Shown here: one piece after another, positions 1 through 11,189 of the stretch
Layout: each line of letters starts with the position of its first letter
How positions within the stretch are numbered: the stretch's first letter is position 1
From: Hermatobates lingyangjiaoensis
Lineage: Eukaryota; Arthropoda; Insecta; Hemiptera; Hermatobatidae
Direction: 5' to 3'
Length of the DNA: 64,000 nt
Assembly: GCA_026182355.1 (NCBI GenBank)
Contig: JAPFBL010000228.1
Location: forward strand, 124,001-188,000
Position numbers and translations under genes: made by a program
Notes under the pieces: generated by a model
Seen by the model: only the letters and a program-made list of their open reading frames with translations
The model's database searches: none
Told to the model about the DNA's origin: nothing

Positions 1-2030
1 ACAGATGTTATATGGTTATATAGTGTTGATTTTCTATAAACACTATACTTTAGTTCATTATCCATCCTATGTAGAAGTACAACCAAAAAAGGAAGTTTGT
101 TATTATTTTCATATTCTATTGTAAATTGTATGGATGGTACAAACGTGTTGAGGATGTCCAAAGAGGAGTTATTATTTTCATTAGAAGGCCAAAAGCATAA
201 AACATCATCCACATATCTATACCAATTTGCATTAATAGACAGAATTGTAGGCAAATAGGTTATCTCAAAAAACTCCATATAGATATTACTCAATAATGGG
301 GAGAGACAATTCCCCATCGCTAATCCAAACTTCTGTTTATAAAATTTACCTTGAAAAGAGAAACAACCATCCATTGCACACAGACGAATCAACTCAATTA
401 ATACTGGAACAGAAACAGGTAAGTTTTGTACATGTTTGCTTAATTCTGTCTCAAGGAACCCCAACAGATCTTCAACTGGAACATTTGTGACAAGTGATTT
501 TACATCAAAACTCACTAATTTACTATTTTCATAAGAGTAACTATTCAATTTTGATAGAAGTTCAATATTATTCTTAATGTGACTATTGGAAATGGTACCC
601 ACTAATGGAGATAAAACTTTTACTAACCATTTTGATAACTTATATCCAGCTGAACCCTTGGAGCTAACAATCTGTCTGACAGGGCTACCTTCCTTATGCG
701 TTTTAAATCAGACCATACATGTAGGGCAATGATGGAGATCTATCAATAAATTTTCCAATCAAGTCCTTATTATTTTTTAATATTAATTTTAATTTCTTAT
801 TAAAGAAATTATTATAATTTTTAGTGGGGTCTGAATTTAATAATTCATAGGTGTTATTATCGGATAATAAGATTTCCATTTTGGAAGTATAATCTGTCTG
901 ATTCATCAATACAATGGCTCCTATTTTGTCGGCTTTTGAAACCTTAATTTCTTTATTCATCTTTAATTTTTTATACACTTCTGTAAACCTTTTTGGACAA
1001 TGCGAAACAACATCTTTGATAGATCTATAAATGTAACCTTTGCACATTGCAATTTTATTTTCGTCAATATTCTTTTTCATATTAGAGAAACTATTTGCGA
1101 ATTCTACGTAATTAATGCCTTTATCATTTAGTATAAAACTAAACCCATATCCTAAAGCGGAAATTTTAATATCATCTAAAGGCTTATTTGTCATATTTAT
1201 TACAAGTTTCTTGTTCCCACAATTATGCCAAGGATTATTCTTAATCAATTAATCTAATTTTCTTTTATGATATTCACTTGTTCTTCGTATTTTAAATCTC
1301 ATTGTTTCATAACAAAAATCATACGCCATACTTTTCCAGGAACAAGGAATGTGTAATTCCATTTCTCTCTTCATTACGGTACACTTATTAAGAAGTAGTT
1401 TGACATCCTCCGAACAAACAGAAATATACTTTTTCAATAGTAGCCTTTGAAAGCTATCAAATGGGCCATCAATTAGTTGGTAAAAACATTTTGGCATAAC
1501 CCAGTGTTTCCCAAAGTGGGCGGTACTACCCCCTGGGGGCGGTGCTTTGATATCGGGGGGGCGCTAATGCAAAAAGGAGTTGGGGATTCCATTTCCATAA
1601 ATTGAAAATGTTCATGCAATATAATTTTTAAATTTAAGTGAAAACACCACATGTAAACTTCTAGGAAAAGGTTTCTTAAAATTATTTGTTTTGATAATTT
1701 ATTTTCATGTTAAAAGTATATTCTCATCTAAATTTCTTTTATTGTGTATTAATTCTTTTGCATAAATATGCTATGAAACAATACATATATTGGATTATAA
1801 ATAAATATTCGTTTATTCATTATATTAATTTAATTATTCAAATGTTACTTATTTCGTTATTTAGTTCTAAGATTCTGATTATTTAGGAGTGTTGAGTATA
1901 GGTTTACGGACCCAAGGGGGCGGTCGCTCGAAAAAGTTTGGGAAACACTGGTATAACCTGTTCAGCAAGACAATCCTTCAGAAACTTCAATTTTAATTTT
2001 CATACATGGGCTTTAACTAGCGCATGTCGT
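1..2030 (-). pseudogene. Penelope-like retroelement, 5' half of RT ORF (partial, runs off window)
   Basis: On the minus strand the reading starts near 2030 with a PLE N-terminal motif (FLKDCLAEQVI), is split by a hAT insertion (1502-1950), and resumes at 1497 (PKCFYQLIDGPF). The RT follows. Fingers region ADKIGAIVLM lies near 925 and PSLPYMYGL near 715; after a frameshift near 705 come KTHKEGSPVRQI, VSFDVKSLVTNVPVEDL, GLAMGNCLSPLLSNIYMEF (motif B-like) and RYVDDVLCF (motif C, catalytic YVDD) near 215. One in-frame TAA lies at 1249-1251. In PLEs a GIY-YIG endonuclease should follow, but that part lies beyond base 1. Apart from the hAT, one stop and one frameshift, the ORF is well preserved, so decay is recent. 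Motif order and sequence fit PLE rather than LTR or LINE RT. Confidence 0.85.
1502..1950. mobile_element. hAT-type non-autonomous transposon inside the PLE ORF
   Basis: Terminal inverted repeats begin CAGTGTTTCCCAAA at 1502 and end TTTGGGAAACACTG at 1950, with G/C-rich subterminal blocks. The 8-bp flanks are GCATAACC (1494-1501) and GTATAACC (1951-1958), matching at 7 of 8 positions. CAGTG ends plus an 8-bp duplication are typical of hAT. The 449-bp element has no ORF and must be mobilised in trans. It interrupts the PLE N-terminal coding region. Confidence 0.87.
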
Positions 2031-2055
2031 AAAGAAAGAACAACAGGTTTGAATT

Positions 2056-2330
2056 GCAGAAAGTGGTAAGAAATTTCTCCAGTTTTTCTGAAGATGGTCA
2101 ATGGTGACTGAAACGTCGGTTATTTGTAAAAAGTGAATAGTTCTAATAACAGCTAGTATTGAAGATAAAACATCGCACAACTGTTATTTGATATACTAGG
2201 AAACTTCAAAACACTTATTAGAAAGTTAGAAAAATTAACGAGAAAAGTGACAGAAACAAAGATTCAAAAAGAGTTTAATGAAATGTGTATTAACGAAAGT
2301 AATACAATAAACACTCGTGACTCCATAATC
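2056..2330 (+). mobile_element. PLE terminal repeat with hammerhead-like motif and N-terminal codons
   Basis: CTGAAGA (2088-2094), one extra T, a GGTC/GACT stem, GAAAC (2110-2114) and GTCGG form a hammerhead-like module. About 80 bases later the plus strand encodes a PLE N-terminus (TLIRKLEKLTRKVTETKI, then FNEMCINES) near 2208-2300. It lies directly behind and opposite to the minus-strand element, so the two copies are inverted like the pair at 50.4-53.7 kb. Confidence 0.65.
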
Positions 2331-3669
2331 GAGGTAGTAAAAGAATGGAAAAGAACTTTTTTTGTGTGTTTATTTTGACATTTCAGCACATCAGAAACCA
2401 GAAAAAGGTGTTTTGATTATTCATTGTTAAACCATTTAAATTATCATTCAACTACTAGAGTAACAACTTTAAAGTGTACTTGTGTAGTACAGTATATACT
2501 ATGTATAGGTAGCGCAGTTAGCCAGCAATAATGTCTAAAACATACACTTAATGTCTGAACTATATAAACTCGTTATATAATCGTTAAATTCAACAATTTA
2601 AGCGTATTAGACACAAAGAAATAGTATAATAATGCATATTACAAGAATGGGTCAAGATTTTAAAATATAGTTTGTAAGACGGGTAGGTCAGTATGTTGAA
2701 AAGGAATAAGAAATCTTGGGTGATGCATAGCGAATCGAAGGTCAGAGGTGTGTAGAGGCCAGAAGAAGGCCCAAGAAATCTCTTTTGTGGGTCTATACAC
2801 CATGCAGGTAATAAATTACCTCACCCCTGTAAACTACCAACAAGTAAAACAAAAAAAAAAACCTCAACATCAAGAATTATTTGACATCTATTATAAACGA
2901 GGAAATTTGCAACAAATGGTTAACATTAGTTCACTGTCTTTGAACTTGTGACGTTGCTGAATTGTATCCAAACCTATGATTGAAACTTTATCAAAGTAGA
3001 ATACAATTCATGAAATTTCAAAGTATCCACCATTTAGTGAAGAAATTACAGTTGTCATAGTTTTACTGGAATGAAACCCATGTAAACAATGAAAACTTAA
3101 ATACGTATAACAAACAGATTCTGACGCTGTCCTGCCTTACCTATAAATAATCAATTCGAAAAGGAATAAAAACCAAGGGAGTGGCATAAACTTAACTTTA
3201 CTATAAGTAAATATAATATCAAACTTGTTAACAGCCAACTTATGTTTTTTTTTTGATTAGTCAAACACTTGTTCCACAACTATCCATCACACCAAGGAAA
3301 AATTCATCAAAAAATATATATTTGATTGGGGTTAATTTTTTACATTTAACAATGTTATTGTTCTAACATATCATCTTACTCATTCAATCATTGTAAATTT
3401 TCTTAAATAAACCTCTAAATAACAGTTTTATTTCACTTAAAATCTATGTAAACAATGTAAATAAATGCAAACTAATCAGACCAGTAGGGTAGGTGATTCA
3501 TTATTTGAAAACAAAATTTCAGTATTTATATAATGAAACGGGTATATCCCGGGGATATACCTAATAATTTCCCAAATTTTCACAGCGTTTGGATGTATGA
3601 TTTTTAAATCTATCGAATACGATAAGTACGATAATGAACACACGTTCATTCTTATATATATATATATTA
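2331..3669. other. AT-rich stretch without recognised gene
   Basis: I see no coding, RNA or repeat signature beyond A/T runs. A 67-codon ORF at 2748-2951 has no recognisable motif and I treat it as chance. A short (TA)n lies at about 3654-3675. Confidence 0.5.
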
Positions 3670-3675
3670 TATATA

Positions 3676-3790
3676 CACTTTAACACAGAGAAAAGAACAC
3701 AGAAAGACACTACAGAACTCACTTCGATATTTCGACATCCGTCGTCATCGGGAAGAAGTGCGAAGTACTCGCGTTGAGAAGCAAACTGCT
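3676..3790 (-). mobile_element. PLE 3'-terminal fragment, family E
   Basis: This matches 63240-63350 closely, where the same sequence follows the end of a PLE ORF. On the minus strand it reads CGATGACGACGGATGTCGAAAT, with hairpin GAC/GTC before GAAA. It sits against (TA)n at its outer end, as the other copies do. Confidence 0.6.
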
Positions 3791-3829
3791 ACTCAGCACT
3801 TACTTGAGTAGTACATATATTATTAAAAT

Positions 3830-3965
3830 AAGCAGCAGCTGCTGCATTGACCAATTTCTTGTTGACACTCTCTAATTTCACTAGAGTTTACTTAATTGGT
3901 CAATGCAGAAGCTGCTGCATATTTTAATAACATATGCTTAAGGGAAGACCTGCTGCCATTGTACA
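3830..3965 (+). mobile_element. PLE N-terminal coding fragment with small inverted copy
   Basis: The plus strand from about 3900 encodes VNAEAAAYFNNICLREDLLP, nearly the same as the minus-strand fragment at 16150-16260 (AEAAAYFNSICLQEDLLP). An inverted piece (gcagcagctgctgcattgacc) starts at about 3834, giving a small palindrome. The coding part runs into (CA)n(TA)n at about 3964-3990. Confidence 0.6.
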
Positions 3966-4171
3966 CACACACACACATATATATATATACTAGAATTTAA
4001 CAAAAGAACACATAGAAAGGAAACCACTGAACTCAGTGGTATATATATATATATTTCGTTGAACAGCTGACCGTATTTCGCTGATGTCATTTTCTTCACT
4101 AGTTTTTCAAGGTTTCTGAATACCTTCTTCTTTCCTTCATCCAAACGTTGGAGAATGTTAATTAAGTTGGA

Positions 4172-4210
4172 ACCGACATGTTTCGACTGGCTTCCAGTCA
4201 TCTTCAGGGT
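4172..4210 (-). ncRNA. Hammerhead-ribozyme-like motif (inverted copy)
   Basis: This is the minus-strand counterpart of 4342-4379, with the same core, a slightly longer stem II loop, and the same ACC/GGT stem I. It lies in the left arm of the palindrome. Confidence 0.55.
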
Positions 4211-4341
4211 GATTAATTAAAGAAAGAGAAAAAAAAGAAGAAAAAAATTATTAGTCTTTGGAGTTGGTATTAAGAGTTTCTTAATACCAACTCCAAAGAC
4301 TAATAATTTTTCTTCTTTTTTTTTCTCTTCTTTAATTAATC

Positions 4342-4379
4342 ACCCTGAAGATGACTGGAACCAGTCGAAACATGTCGGT
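4342..4379 (+). ncRNA. Hammerhead-ribozyme-like motif
   Basis: The order is ACC (stem I), CTGAAGA, extra T, GACTGG..CCAGTC (stem II), GAAAC, AT, GTC, GGT (stem I). ACC at 4342-4344 pairs with GGT at 4377-4379. Cleavage would be expected after C4376. Departures from the textbook fold are the unpaired T before stem II and a stem III of only about two pairs; hammerheads described from PLEs also have very short stem III. Confidence 0.55.
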
Positions 4380-4579
4380 TCCAACTTAATTAATATTCTC
4401 CAACGTTTGGATGAAAGAAAGAAGAAGGTATTGAGAAACCTTGAAAAACTAGTGAAGAAAATGACATCAGCAAAATACGGCCAGCTGTTCAACGAAATAT
4501 GCTTAAATGAAGGACTGCTTCCAAATTTTACAAATATATATATTATATATATATAATATAATATATATATATATATATT

Positions 4580-4700
4580 TGGATAACTTTTCCAAAGCCC
4601 TTAAGAGTCTTTTAATTTCACGAGGAACTAGGTACATCAACTCACCATACGTTTTGGTGAGTTGATGTTATTTCACGTGTTTATGTGAAATCTTTTTATA
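4580..4700 (-). mobile_element. PLE N-terminal fragment joined to family A end
   Basis: The minus strand encodes TYGELMYLVPREIKRLL then ALEKLSK, homologous to the N-terminus at 53590-53650 (IGELIYMVPQRW). From about 4660 the sequence changes to the conserved family A tail (ttatttcacgtgtttatgtg), which runs into (TA)n. Confidence 0.55.
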
Positions 4701-5235
4701 TATATATATATATAGATCAGATTGGTAGTGGTAGCTAATATCCCTACATTTTAACTTCTTTCCTTTTCCTATCTAGATGTTTCACAATGCATTACAGACA
4801 ATTAAGGAATAGACCCGACTACATAAACATTACAGGGTTCATCTCGAGTCGCAGCAATAAAGACACAACTGGAAAGCTATTCAGAAAACTCAGAGCTATT
4901 TCTTGTTCAATGTTTGTTCTTTCTTTTATTGTTTTTAGCAAGTATAAAAAAAAATAATGCAGATAAATATTATTATATTGTAATTCCCTTGTTGTCTTTC
5001 TTTACCGCTTACTAAACAAGTAATTTATTACTTTAACTAAACAAGTCAATATTTATTAATGTTCCACTAACACAGTTTTATATTTCTCTGTAAAACTGTG
5101 TATACGACCGATTATTGATGACCAGCCCTAGTTTCTCTTTAGAAGTATAATGTTTATGTTGACATGTATACTCACAGTAGCAATGAATATGGGGGGAGGG
5201 GGGGGGAGTCATTCTCAGGGTACTAGGCACCTATG
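4701..5235. other. AT-rich stretch without recognised gene
   Basis: No ORF or repeat family is recognised. It includes (TA)n at 4699-4714 and a G-rich run at about 5191-5207. Confidence 0.5.
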
Positions 5236-5799
5236 TAACGTCTTTTTCCGAAAAGAAGACATCCCCTGAAAATAAGTCCTAGCGTGATTTTCGGGACGTT
5301 TTGGACTATAAGCCCTCCCCTGAAAATAGGCCCTAGTTAAGATAATGTGAAAAATATAATTTGTTAAAAATTGCTGTTGAATAAGGTAGGTATCTCTAAC
5401 TGTCGTAATATTTTAGAGAATTCTTTGGAAAAAAATATTCCAAGAAATTCCTTGTTTACCTCTAAAGTTCGTTTCAAGGAGGCTACTTAGACAAGAAGTA
5501 TTAATTTAACCAGAGCTATATTGCAAGACATGAGAGATTCAGACCAATGATTCTACAGGAAATAGATTTGGAGGAAAATCAGAACTGAATTCAAAATTTT
5601 GATAATTTATGACGATGTTCCAGAAGATGACATGACTGTAATAGAATAAATTTAAATTTTTGTATGAAAAAAAAATATTAAACAAAAATATGTAAATCTA
5701 CTTAATGTGCTTGAAGCCCTCCCCCGAGAATAAGCCCCAGCACGGATTTTGACCTAAAAATAAAGTAAGACAATGTCTTATTTTCAGAAAAAGACGGTA
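5229..5799. mobile_element. MITE-like element with AATAAGACA termini, copy 1
   Basis: The ends are inverted (5' ACGTCTTTTTCCGAAAAGAA, 3' reversed ACCGTCTTTTTCTGAAAATA) and TA flanks both sides. The interior shares a block (caagacatgagagattcag) with the inverted copy at 11306-11756. TA flanks suggest a Tc1/mariner-like or similar superfamily, but I cannot assign it. Confidence 0.6.
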
Positions 5800-5954
5800 G
5801 TCCTTCCTGCCAACCCATATATGACAAACTTCGAGGACTCTATAACGTCCTGGTATAACAAATATGTGTGAATTGAATTCAGTAAGTGTCCTTTTTATTC
5901 TTTTCTCTGTGTCGTGCTTTGTGTAATTTAAAGTTATACATATATATTATATAT

Positions 5955-6052
5955 ATATTGATAAAAGTATCGATCTTGAAGTAAAAAGAAAATAAATTTT
6001 TTTTCAGGACTCGGTCAGTTCTTCAGGTTTAAATTAAACTCTCATTGCCAAC
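5955..6052 (-). mobile_element. PLE-terminal fragment, family F
   Basis: It starts after (TA)n with gataaaagtatcgatcttga and includes the family F sequence aggactcggtcagttcttca. It matches 15810-15900, 23522-23610 and 23740-23800. Confidence 0.5.
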
Positions 6053-6149
6053 CTTTTGGTTTTTATTTAAAATCTTTTTCATAGGCCTACAAAACAGAAG
6101 AATTACAATTATTCAAAAATCAAACATACATAAAAAGTGCAAAAACGTA

Positions 6150-6262
6150 TATATATATATAAGTTCAATGTACATCATTGAACTGTATTTGTCCATTTCG
6201 GATCGTATTTTCATCGAAAAAGTGTATCAAGCACGTTGTAGACGCAACGGCAAGTAACCCAA
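6150..6262. mobile_element. PLE-terminal fragment, family B (rearranged)
   Basis: It contains the family B end (gtccatttcggatcgtattt) also seen at 15750 and 24115, and the sequence gcacgttgtagacgcaacgg shared with 22530-22555. (TA)n bounds both sides. Confidence 0.45.
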
Positions 6263-6273
6263 ATATATATATA

Positions 6274-6428
6274 TATGATCAAACCAGAATAAGAAAATGG
6301 GAAAACAAGACTAAGGTTTTTGACTCTGACGAAGACCGCTCTTTACGGTTGAAAGATCTTAGTCTTGTTTTCCCATTTTCTTATTGTGGTTTGATCATTG
6401 ATTGTTATTTCACGTGTTTATGTCAAAT

Positions 6429-6432
<4 letters not shown>
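6274..6432. mobile_element. PLE-terminal palindrome, family A
   Basis: An inverted partial copy (gatcaaaccagaataagaaa) is followed by a direct copy carrying CTGACGA-A-GACCG..CGGTT-GAAA (about 6327-6356) and the conserved tail that runs into (TA)n at 6432-6466. The hammerhead-like core reads on the plus strand. Confidence 0.6.
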
Positions 6433-6466
<34 letters not shown>

Positions 6467-6468
<2 letters not shown>

Positions 6469-6955
6469 TATGACTATTTGATGAACAAATGTATGGATTA
6501 TTTTATTGTGTCGATTAGGAGGTCCTTGAAGTTATATTCTTTAGGTATATATAAAGGGAACTGGAGAAACGGTTGATTTATCACAGAATGTTTACGACCA
6601 TGTTGAGTTAATTTTTCATAGATATTTTCGTCATTATGAAGGTCATAAGAGGTTAGAGAGGAGAACAGACCCTTAGGTCAAACGACACTGGTCATGACCT
6701 CTGAGTGACCTCTTGCCTAAGAGTTTCAACAATGTTGTTGCTGTCTTCTGCTTTTGCAATTATTTGACCCCCCCCCCCCTCCCCTTAAGTCGAGAATATT
6801 AAAATATTATCTTTATAACCGAAATTATTAAAAAAAAAAAGCTGAAAAATTAAGTCCCGAATATTGATTGGTTCTGATATATTGACTGTATATTATACCT
6901 TTGTCCAAAACCTATGAACATAGGTCACTTTATAATAAACTTTCTAGCAAAATTA
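6467..6955. other. No recognised gene; C-run and A-run
   Basis: The sequence is AT-rich with a C-run at about 6769-6783 and an A-run at 6830-6840. I recognise no coding or repeat family. Confidence 0.45.
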
Positions 6956-6959
6956 TATA

Positions 6960-7882
6960 AATATACATGCAAACAGGGTACTGCGCAACCCTGCCCTCAA
7001 ATTATAACAGTGGGACCTTCACGACGTCTGTTCACGTTAAGCCCACCAACGCCCAAAACTACCTCCATTACAAAAGTTGTCATCCTCCTCATATTAAAAA
7101 ATCTATCCCGCGGTCTCTTTCAATCCGTCTTCATCGCCTCTGTAATAATATCCAAGATCGGGAAACTAATCTTCAAAAACTTAAATGCAAATTCACTCAG
7201 CGTGGTTATCCCCCTTTAATCAATAGCCGATCATCCCTGCCAATGTCAACTTTTCCACTAATAACAGAAGAGACCCCACTACTACTGCTTCGCTTTTACA
7301 AATTATTTCCCTGGTGTCCATAAATTAAAAAATTTATTAAAGAACTTTACCCTATCCTTTCCTCTTCCCCTTACCGTTTCAGTTTTTAACCAGTTGCCCC
7401 GCATTTCCTTTAGAAGAGCCCCCAATCTCTCAAAATTTTTTTCCACGGGCCGGAAATTATTCAGAATTCCCCCAAAGCGTGGTGGCCTACAACGTTGTGG
7501 ACGGGAGATGTCTTAACCTGTCCCATTGTTGATTCTGGGTCTTCATTTGAGTTCTAACTAATCTTAATTCTTACCCTATTCACAGTCCTTCCTCCTGTAT
7601 CTCACTGACGCGTTTACTCTTGAAATGCACCCAATGTGATGCTTTTTACGTTGGTTTAGCATCTACGATGCTGAACCTTCGGATGAATAATCACGGCTTT
7701 CGGTTGGTAAACGCAGCAGTCTCCTGTCGCCACTCACGCTAATTCCACCATCTCAGTTTCAATGATTGTTTCACGTCCAAGTTCTTAAACAAGTCCCCAG
7801 TGATAACAGACAAGTTACTTTAAAAGCTTCTGAGGAAGCCCACATTTGGCTCCTGGGGGCACGCCGAAACCTGGCTTGAATT
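6960..7882 (+). pseudogene. Penelope-like element, RT thumb to GIY-YIG end (broken)
   Basis: After the RT core, the plus strand encodes the PLE connector: TTSVHVKPTNAQNYLHYKSC, HPPHIKKSIPRSL, RLHRLCNN and FTQRGYPPLI (6967-7225). Several frameshifts follow. Near 7620-7697 the reading KCTQCDAFYVGLASTMLNLR is a cysteine pair followed by the YIG-type motif of the GIY-YIG endonuclease. The terminus FNDCF..SEEAH..LLGARRNLA matches the C-termini at 63.8 kb and 8.9 kb. The catalytic RT core is absent, so the copy is 5'-truncated and dead. Confidence 0.75.
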
Positions 7883-8282
7883 TAAATCGTTAGTTTTTTT
7901 TTTTTATTTTTTTTTTATTTATTTATTTATTTTTTTTTTTTTAATATTTTTTTTTTTTATTTTTAATTGTTCTATTATTTTCTTTATTTTTTTTTCTTAA
8001 CTTTTTCTACCTTTCAAAAACTTTTTTTTTTTTTTTTTTATTTTGCTCTCGACTTCCTAGTTCCTTTTTTATTTGTCTCCTTTGCGGCAGCACTGCTTTA
8101 GCCTCACCCTGTGAGTTCTTCAGTTGACTGTCGTCCTCCGTCAATTCACTTCTTCTCCGAGGACGACCGCCATTGGTCGAAATATTGAAAAGTGGTCTTT
8201 GTTGTGTTTCTGTTTATGTGTCACTGTTATTTTAATTGTTATTTGTCCTGCCGGACCGTTTTTCGTTTATCTGGTATATATA
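7883..8282 (+). mobile_element. PLE 3' region, family D, with hammerhead-like motif
   Basis: A T-rich tract (7890-8045) follows the PLE stop region. Then come ctctcgacttcctag, a CTCACCCTGTGAG hairpin, and GAGGACGACCG..TGGTCGAAATATTG (8157-8190), before (TA)n at 8276-8306. Copies occur at 36095, 49858 and 61195-61760. Being contiguous with the ORF end, it ties family D to PLEs. Confidence 0.6.
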
Positions 8283-8306
8283 TTATATATATATATATAT
8301 ATATAA

Positions 8307-8450
8307 AGATTTCACATAAACACGTGAAATAATATTCAATGATCAAACCACAATAAAAAATTGGGTTTTTGACTCTGACGAAGACCGCTTGTTACGGTTG
8401 AAAGATCTTAGTCTTGTTTTCCCATTTCTTATTGTAGTTTGATCATTGAT
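8307..8450 (+). mobile_element. PLE-terminal fragment, family A (palindromic)
   Basis: A minus-oriented piece (aagatttcacataaacacgt) is followed by a plus-oriented copy with CTGACGA-A-GACCG..CGGTT-GAAA (about 8373-8402). It is bounded by (TA)n on both sides. Confidence 0.6.
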
Positions 8451-8464
8451 ATATATATATATAT

Positions 8465-8680
8465 ATAATAAATGAAAACATTCCACGACCAAAATAAACT
8501 ATATTCACAAAAAACACACATAAATGAAATCACAGAAAATCAGTACGATATTTCGATTACCTCGACATAAGGAAGGTTAATTGAGTCGCCACGAAGACTG
8601 GTGACAACTACATAAGACATTTGTTACCGGTCTTCTATCGTAACATCTATCTTCCTAATGACGAGGCAATCAATATATAG
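8465..8680. mobile_element. PLE-terminal palindrome, family C
   Basis: Inverted copies of the family C end (ttcgattacctcgaca and taatgacgaggcaatcaata) flank a short spacer. Other copies lie at 29690, 40425, 43015 and 63115. Confidence 0.5.
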
Positions 8681-8829
8681 CAGTGAGATGCAGTAATTTC
8701 GAATTCTTAAGCAAATAATTGAACAATTATTCAATTAAATCTTTTTGAAAATAATATTTAATTGAAAAAAAAATTTATAAATAAAAAATAATTTGAATAC
8801 TACTTAACGGGTAAGGTTTATAACTGGAT

Positions 8830-9045
8830 GTTAACGATCTTCAAGGAGCCATATATGGTCTTCTTCAGAAGCTCTTAAAGTAATGAATCTGTTATGTCGA
8901 GGGACTATTTTTACTATTTGAACTCTGCAACATTTATTGAAACAACCAATATGTTTCAATGAATATCGAATTGACTTACGGGAATTGCTATGAATAGCAA
9001 CCAGCAGTCTACAATCCCGACTGACCTAGGATCTATGAACATTCA
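8830..9045 (-). pseudogene. PLE C-terminal coding fragment
   Basis: On the minus strand, from about 9000 downward, it reads AIHSNSRKSIRYSLKH, CRVQIVKIVPRHNRFITLRA and SEEDHIWLL. This aligns with the C-terminus encoded at 63745-63913 (VHANSHDLPFNDCFRVQILK). Only the last part of the GIY-YIG module remains. Confidence 0.6.
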
Positions 9046-10160
9046 TGAGTAGGCTTGACATAGTGGCTACTATATATGTATCTATATATATCTATAAGAA
9101 TTAAAAATGTTTATGTGGAATCGGCTAGTATACAGATTGAAATCAAACTTTTAAAACCAATGTTTCAGTTTTATTCAAAAAAAAAACTTTTAATTGGTCT
9201 TCAACAAACAAACAAAAAAAAAAAGAAGAGAAATGAAAAATATCATGTAACAATCAATAAATACATGCGCATATCAAAATGATGCAAAAGTTACAGACAA
9301 AATGCCACAAATGTAAATATTTTGGACAAAAAAAGTGAGACAACTTACAGAAGTAGGAAATTTTGAAAATGGAAAAAAAACAATGAAAAATAAAGGTTTA
9401 AAATTAGTGTGTTTTGTTTATAAATGAAAGTTTAAAGCACACAACTGTAAAGTTGGATTAAACATGTTAAACAGGCAACTGACACCCATCGAGAAACCAA
9501 GTTTGACTAAACAGTACAAAATTACCCTAACAAAATAACAGACAAATAATTAATTAAATACACTTCAATTTCTACTGCCTTAATTAACAATACCACTTTT
9601 CTATTGTTAAGGAATGGTTAATCCTCTTTCTTATATAACTTTTTAACGTCACTCTTCTATTTTCATATCATATTATTGATTAGATTTTCTTTATTTGCTT
9701 GACAGTATTTAAAATATTAAATAAACAAATAAAAATTCATTTGTAGTTTCAACGATTTAATACTTAAATTTCAAAAACACAAAAGAAGATAGATATGGGA
9801 GAATAGTAGTATATACAAAAAGTGGAACATCAAGGTATTTCAGATCTTTACAAGTAACGCACTAAAACGACAGAAACGACAAAAGAGGTAGTAAATGTTT
9901 CAATACTTTGGTGAATTCAAAAGAAAAAATTTGAACCAAGTCCTTCAACTTTAAATATCAATACATTAAAAATAAAGAATCCAAAAGAGTAGAACTGAAG
10001 AAAAAAACCTTTATTTTAATTTTATACATAAAAATAACAATTACACATGGAATAAAAAGAATAGAATAAAATAGCGCAAAGAAATATGTTTTATCCATCC
10101 ATCCCTCCTTCTTGAAGTTATTTTTAAAGCCAATTTATAAACGAAAAAAGATCAACTAGC
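9046..10160. other. AT-rich stretch without recognised gene
   Basis: No repeat family or conserved ORF is seen. The 68-codon ORF at 9076-9282 is A/T-driven low complexity. Confidence 0.5.
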
Positions 10161-10214
10161 GTTAATATCAGTAGCGTAGTAACCATTTTTGCCATCCGGG
10201 CGGTTTTTTTTAGA

Positions 10215-10560
10215 TCCCCGGTGGACCTTCCCCTTTTTCCCCGACGTCGAGTCAAGACTGAAGGCAAGGCTTGTGGCGGTGGATCACTGGTTGTGCCAGG
10301 TACTCACAAACCACGGCGACTTTAAATCCTATCTCCATAGGTTCAAAATAATTGAAAACCCCATGTGTGATTGTGGCCATGGCCCGGAGACAGTGAGGCA
10401 CCTCCTAGAAGACTGCCCATTCTTCGACCTACAGAGGTTTAGGCTAGAGATCCAGACCGGAGTATTAAATGAACAACTATACAAAAGCCTGCTCCAGGGA
10501 AATGTATTAAAACACTTCTTGGCCTTCATTTACTCGATTGGAAAAAAAGAAAAAGGTCCA
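10215..10560 (+). pseudogene. R1/Jockey-type LINE ORF2 C-terminal fragment
   Basis: The open frame encodes SRLKARLVAVDHWLCQVLTN, then FKSYLHRFKI, then CDCGHGPETVRHLLEDCPFF: a zinc-knuckle-like C-x-C-x7-H-x4-C pattern typical of the end of non-LTR ORF2 proteins (the 'CxCG..ET..HLL..C' signature). No RT or RNase H precedes it, so it is heavily 5'-truncated. A run of about 27 T follows at 10573-10599. It lies within the hAT element. Confidence 0.7.
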
Positions 10561-10599
10561 TACCCTAGACCGTTTTTTTTTTTTTTTTTTTTTTTTTGG

Positions 10600-11100
10600 T
10601 CTGATGTGGTGTCGTGGGACCCGCCTCCGCGAGGTCCACCTTGGGCACATGAACGGGCTCGGTCGCATCCCTCCTCAGCGAGGAATGTGGTGTGCCTTCT
10701 CATGTGGCTAAAGGGTCTCACGTATAAAAGCATCGATCTGTAATTGCTTTGTTCATGGATTAGCCGAGAAACATGACTACAAATCAAAACAGGTTTTTAG
10801 ATCCTCAAAAAAAAAAATAATTCGGTCTAGATTATTATTGATTAGCCTAAGCACTTAGGTACTGAGGCATGAGCCATGTATATACCGGGGACAGGATATC
10901 TGAATACCGATTTGACTTTTACCCCCAGATATAATTGTGAGAGTAAATATCAGGACCCCCTATTTCAAAATCGCGACGTAGCATCGTGATGCCTGCCTCC
11001 GATAGGTCCACCTTGTACACCCTCAAGTTTTGTGACTAAACTTGGGGGGTGACAAAAGGGCAACACGTTAAATCGTTGGGCTGATTTGATTTATTGGTTT
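10600..11100. repeat. Duplicated cctccg..ggtccacctt block
   Basis: Related blocks (ccgcctccgcgaggtccacc near 10621 and tgcctccgataggtccacct near 10993) occur about 370 bp apart, each preceded by a cgtgggac- or cgtgatg-like run. They may be parts of LINE 3' sequence, but I cannot confirm it. Confidence 0.3.
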
Positions 11101-11152
11101 ATTGGTGTCATGGCTAGAAAGCAAAGATGCACAGCGATCAAAACATGTCTTA

Positions 11153-11156
<4 letters not shown>

Positions 11157-11184
<28 letters not shown>
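11157..11184. repeat. Homopolymer C run
   Basis: A near-pure C tract of about 28 bases. Its length is unreliable in any assembly. Confidence 0.8.

Positions 11185-11189
<5 letters not shown>

Larger units (their letters stand above)
4035..4545. mobile_element. Palindrome of two PLE terminal repeats, each with N-terminal ORF
   Basis: Two inverted copies meet near 4278 in a near-perfect hairpin. Reading outward, each arm has a T/A-rich leader, a hammerhead-like module, and the PLE N-terminus (SNLINILQRLDE, then NLEKLVKKMTSAKYGQLFNE). The plus arm continues to NEGLLPNFTN before (TA)n at about 4538; the minus arm stops earlier, at (TA)n near 4040-4053. No RT follows in either arm, so these are solo terminal repeats. 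Confidence 0.75.
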
